This document shows, piece after piece, positions 6,720 to 8,082 of a DNA stretch of 8,082 nt. The translations under genes and the position numbers were made by a program. This DNA comes from Rhizobacter sp. (GTDB lineage Bacteria; Pseudomonadota; Gammaproteobacteria; Burkholderiales; Burkholderiaceae_C). Position 1 is the stretch's first letter; every line of letters starts with the position of its first letter. Where the stretch lies: positions 1 through 8,082 of the forward strand of contig JANXVK010000587.1 of the NCBI GenBank assembly GCA_025351675.1, in the 5' to 3' direction. A model generated the notes under the pieces. It was not told where the DNA came from. It ran no database searches and worked only from the letters and a program-made list of their open reading frames with translations.

Positions 6720-7667
6720 ATGCCGATTCGAACCCTTGTGTCTGTCATCTGTCTCGCGATCTGCCTTCCGATGGCGGCTCATGCCGCGCCGTTCGCCTAC
6801 GTTCCGAACGAAGGTTCGGGCAGCCTGAGCGTGATCGACACGGCGACCGACAAGGTCGTCGCCGAGATCGCCGCCGGCAAGAAGCCGCGCGGCACCGTGA
6901 TCAGCCTCGACGGCAGCACTGCGTACGTCAGCGACCAACCGGGCAACCAGTTGGTGACCGTCGATCTGCTGACGCGCAAACAGAACGGCGTGATTGCGCT
7001 CGGCGAGTCGCCCGAAGGCGTGGGCATCTCGGCCGACGGGCGCTGGGTCGCCGTCGCGGTGGAGGAAACCAACGACGTCGTATTCGTCGACACGCACACC
7101 CGGCGGAAGGCCTTCGTCGTGAAGGTGCGCGGCAAGAACCCGGAGCACGCTGTGTTCACCCCCGACGGCAAATACGTGTTCGTCAGCGCCGAGGACGGCG
7201 AGTCGGTCGACGTGATTGAGTTCGCCAAGCGCGCCGTGGTGGCGCAGATCGCGGTCGGCGCACGGCCGCGCGGCATCGGCTTCGCGCCCGACAGCAAGAC
7301 CGCCTATGTGGCGGCCGAGAACTCGAGCGAGGTCTATGTCATCGACGCCGTCAATTTCAGCGTGCGCACCAAGATCAAGGCCGGGCTGCGCAGCAACGGC
7401 GTCACGGTGCACCCCGACGGCAAACGCGTGTTCATCTCGAACGGCGGCGACGCCACCGTCTCGGTGCTCGATGTCGCAAGCAACACGATCAGCGCGACCA
7501 TCCCGGTCGGTCAGCGACCTTGGAACATGGCGCTCACGCCGGACGGCAAGAAGCTCTACGTGGCATGCGGGCGCTCGGGCACGGTCTCGGTGATCGACAC
7601 CGACCGCAACCTGAAGCTCACCGACATCCCCGTGGGCAAGCTGCCTTGGGGCGTGGCGATCCGCTGA
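6720..7667 (+). CDS. Secreted seven-bladed YVTN-type beta-propeller protein
   Basis: This 315-residue protein has a Sec signal peptide at 1-22 (hydrophobic core, cleavage after AAHA). Seven YVTN-family repeats of about 42 residues follow. Blade strands are AYVPN (26), AYVSD (68), VAVAV (110), VFVSA (153), AYVAA (195), VFISN (237) and LYVAC (279), each followed by an (S/V)VID-type strand and a PRG/PWG turn before the next. Length and repeat count fit the family annotated as PQQ-dependent catabolism-associated beta-propeller proteins (TIGR03866), known beside PQQ alcohol dehydrogenase systems; that match is by recall, not by a profile search. The fold is used for binding and has no visible catalytic motif. 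ATG 6720 is set by the signal peptide, with GGA at 6710-6712. It starts 32 bases after the b561 stop and 20 bases before the receptor gene, suggesting a partnership with the receptor. Confidence 0.92.
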   Translation: MPIRTLVSVICLAICLPMAAHAAPFAYVPNEGSGSLSVIDTATDKVVAEIAAGKKPRGTVISLDGSTAYVSDQPGNQLVTVDLLTRKQNGVIALGESPEGVGISADGRWVAVAVEETNDVVFVDTHTRRKAFVVKVRGKNPEHAVFTPDGKYVFVSAEDGESVDVIEFAKRAVVAQIAVGARPRGIGFAPDSKTAYVAAENSSEVYVIDAVNFSVRTKIKAGLRSNGVTVHPDGKRVFISNGGDATVSVLDVASNTISATIPVGQRPWNMALTPDGKKLYVACGRSGTVSVIDTDRNLKLTDIPVGKLPWGVAIR

Positions 7668-7687
7668 CCCGGGGACCAACCCTGCGA

Positions 7688-8082
7688 ATGAAAACGCCGA
7701 CTCTCGCGGGCCTGGCCGGTGCGCTCGCGTGCGCCTGCAGTCTGGCCGCCACCAACCCCGCCGAGGTGCTGGAATTGCCGCAGGTCGAAATCGTAGGCAC
7801 GACCCTCCTGCCCGGGTCGGGGGTGCTGCTGCGCAAGCTGCCGGCGAACGCGCAGATCTTCACCAGCGCCGATCTGCGGCGCCAGCGCAGCAGCAACCTG
7901 ACGGAGTTCCTGGAGCAAAACGCGAGCGGCGTCACGGTGAACGCGGCGCAAGGCAACCCGTATCAGCCTGACATCAATTTCCGCGGCTTCAGCGCCTCGC
8001 CGTTGCTCGGCACGCCGCAGGGCGTCTCGGTGTTCTTCGACGGCATGCGCATCAACGAGCCGTTCGGCGACGCGGTCAACTG
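7688..8082 (+). CDS. TonB-dependent outer-membrane receptor, N-terminal part (runs off window)
   Basis: The frame is open from ATG 7688 to the window end, giving 131 complete codons. Residues 1 to about 21 form a signal peptide. A possible TonB box follows (PQVEIVGT, 31-38), then the start of the plug domain: LPANAQIFTSADLRRQR (51-67), LTEFLEQNASGVTV (71-84), NFRGFSASPLLGTPQG (97-112) and FFDGMRINEPFGDAVN (116-131). This is the standard plug order. Complete receptors have about 650-800 residues, so most of the barrel lies downstream. Such receptors import chelated metals, cofactors or other molecules too large for porins, using TonB energy. The gene lies 20 bases after the beta-propeller gene, with only a weak GGGGA ribosome site (7671-7675). 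The ligand is unknown; a lanthanide chelate, PQQ or a substrate would fit the neighbourhood. Confidence 0.93.
   Translation, partial: MKTPTLAGLAGALACACSLAATNPAEVLELPQVEIVGTTLLPGSGVLLRKLPANAQIFTSADLRRQRSSNLTEFLEQNASGVTVNAAQGNPYQPDINFRGFSASPLLGTPQGVSVFFDGMRINEPFGDAVN

Noticed and set aside
6720..7667. Internal repeats of the beta-propeller gene as a DNA repeat array
   Set aside because: The similarity is at the protein level (seven blades) and the nucleotide copies are well diverged, so it is a repeat fold and not a DNA repeat element.
6543..7679. Long open frame on the - strand opposite the beta-propeller gene
   Set aside because: The composition is a shadow of the repeated plus-strand codons (many Asp, His, Arg), with no signal peptide or domain.
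7730..7740. Possible lipobox (ALAC) in the receptor signal peptide
   Set aside because: Position -3 is Ala rather than Leu/Val/Ile, and TonB receptors are integral barrels, so a normal signal peptide is preferred.

Overview
The window is a GC-rich, densely packed stretch of bacterial chromosome. GC-biased codon use, short operon gaps and the gene families present suggest a proteobacterium, probably a betaproteobacterium of the Burkholderiales/Rhodocyclales kind. That is an inference from style; no rRNA or marker gene is present to fix the taxon. Apart from the two window edges, all genes look intact. No mobile element, tRNA, rRNA or CRISPR array was seen.

Region A (1-2820, + strand) is the 3' part of an ABC importer operon: the end of one inner-membrane permease, a second permease overlapping it by one base and carrying an extra N-terminal membrane region, and a secreted NMT1/THI5-like substrate-binding protein. 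The ATPase gene is not in the window and presumably lies upstream. The binding protein and permeases resemble importers found with pyrimidine/hydantoin or thiamine-precursor use, but the substrate cannot be read from the sequence. The operon ends at a perfect 11-bp hairpin with a TTCG loop (2852-2877) in the convergent gap.

Region B (2884-5210, - strand) is a two-gene operon for periplasmic alcohol oxidation: a PQQ-dependent methanol/ethanol-type dehydrogenase followed 14 bases later by a two-haem cytochrome c of c4-like layout. The dehydrogenase has the vicinal Cys pair, the metal-binding Glu/Asn/Asp set, and an additional Asp two residues after the catalytic Asp. That extra Asp is the known mark of lanthanide-dependent enzymes (XoxF, ExaF/PedH).

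Region C (5358-8082, + strand) diverges from region B across a 147-bp gap. It encodes a probably Tat-exported ankyrin-repeat protein, a cytochrome b561-like membrane protein, a secreted seven-bladed YVTN beta-propeller protein, and the N-terminal part of a TonB-dependent outer-membrane receptor that runs off the window.

Together B and C look like one periplasmic quinoprotein module: dehydrogenase, soluble two-haem electron acceptor, membrane b-type cytochrome, two exported repeat proteins, and an outer-membrane uptake receptor that might import a cofactor, metal chelate or substrate. The parts belong to known families. The particular combination, and the lanthanide-type active site served by a c4-like cytochrome, is the most interesting aspect of the window.
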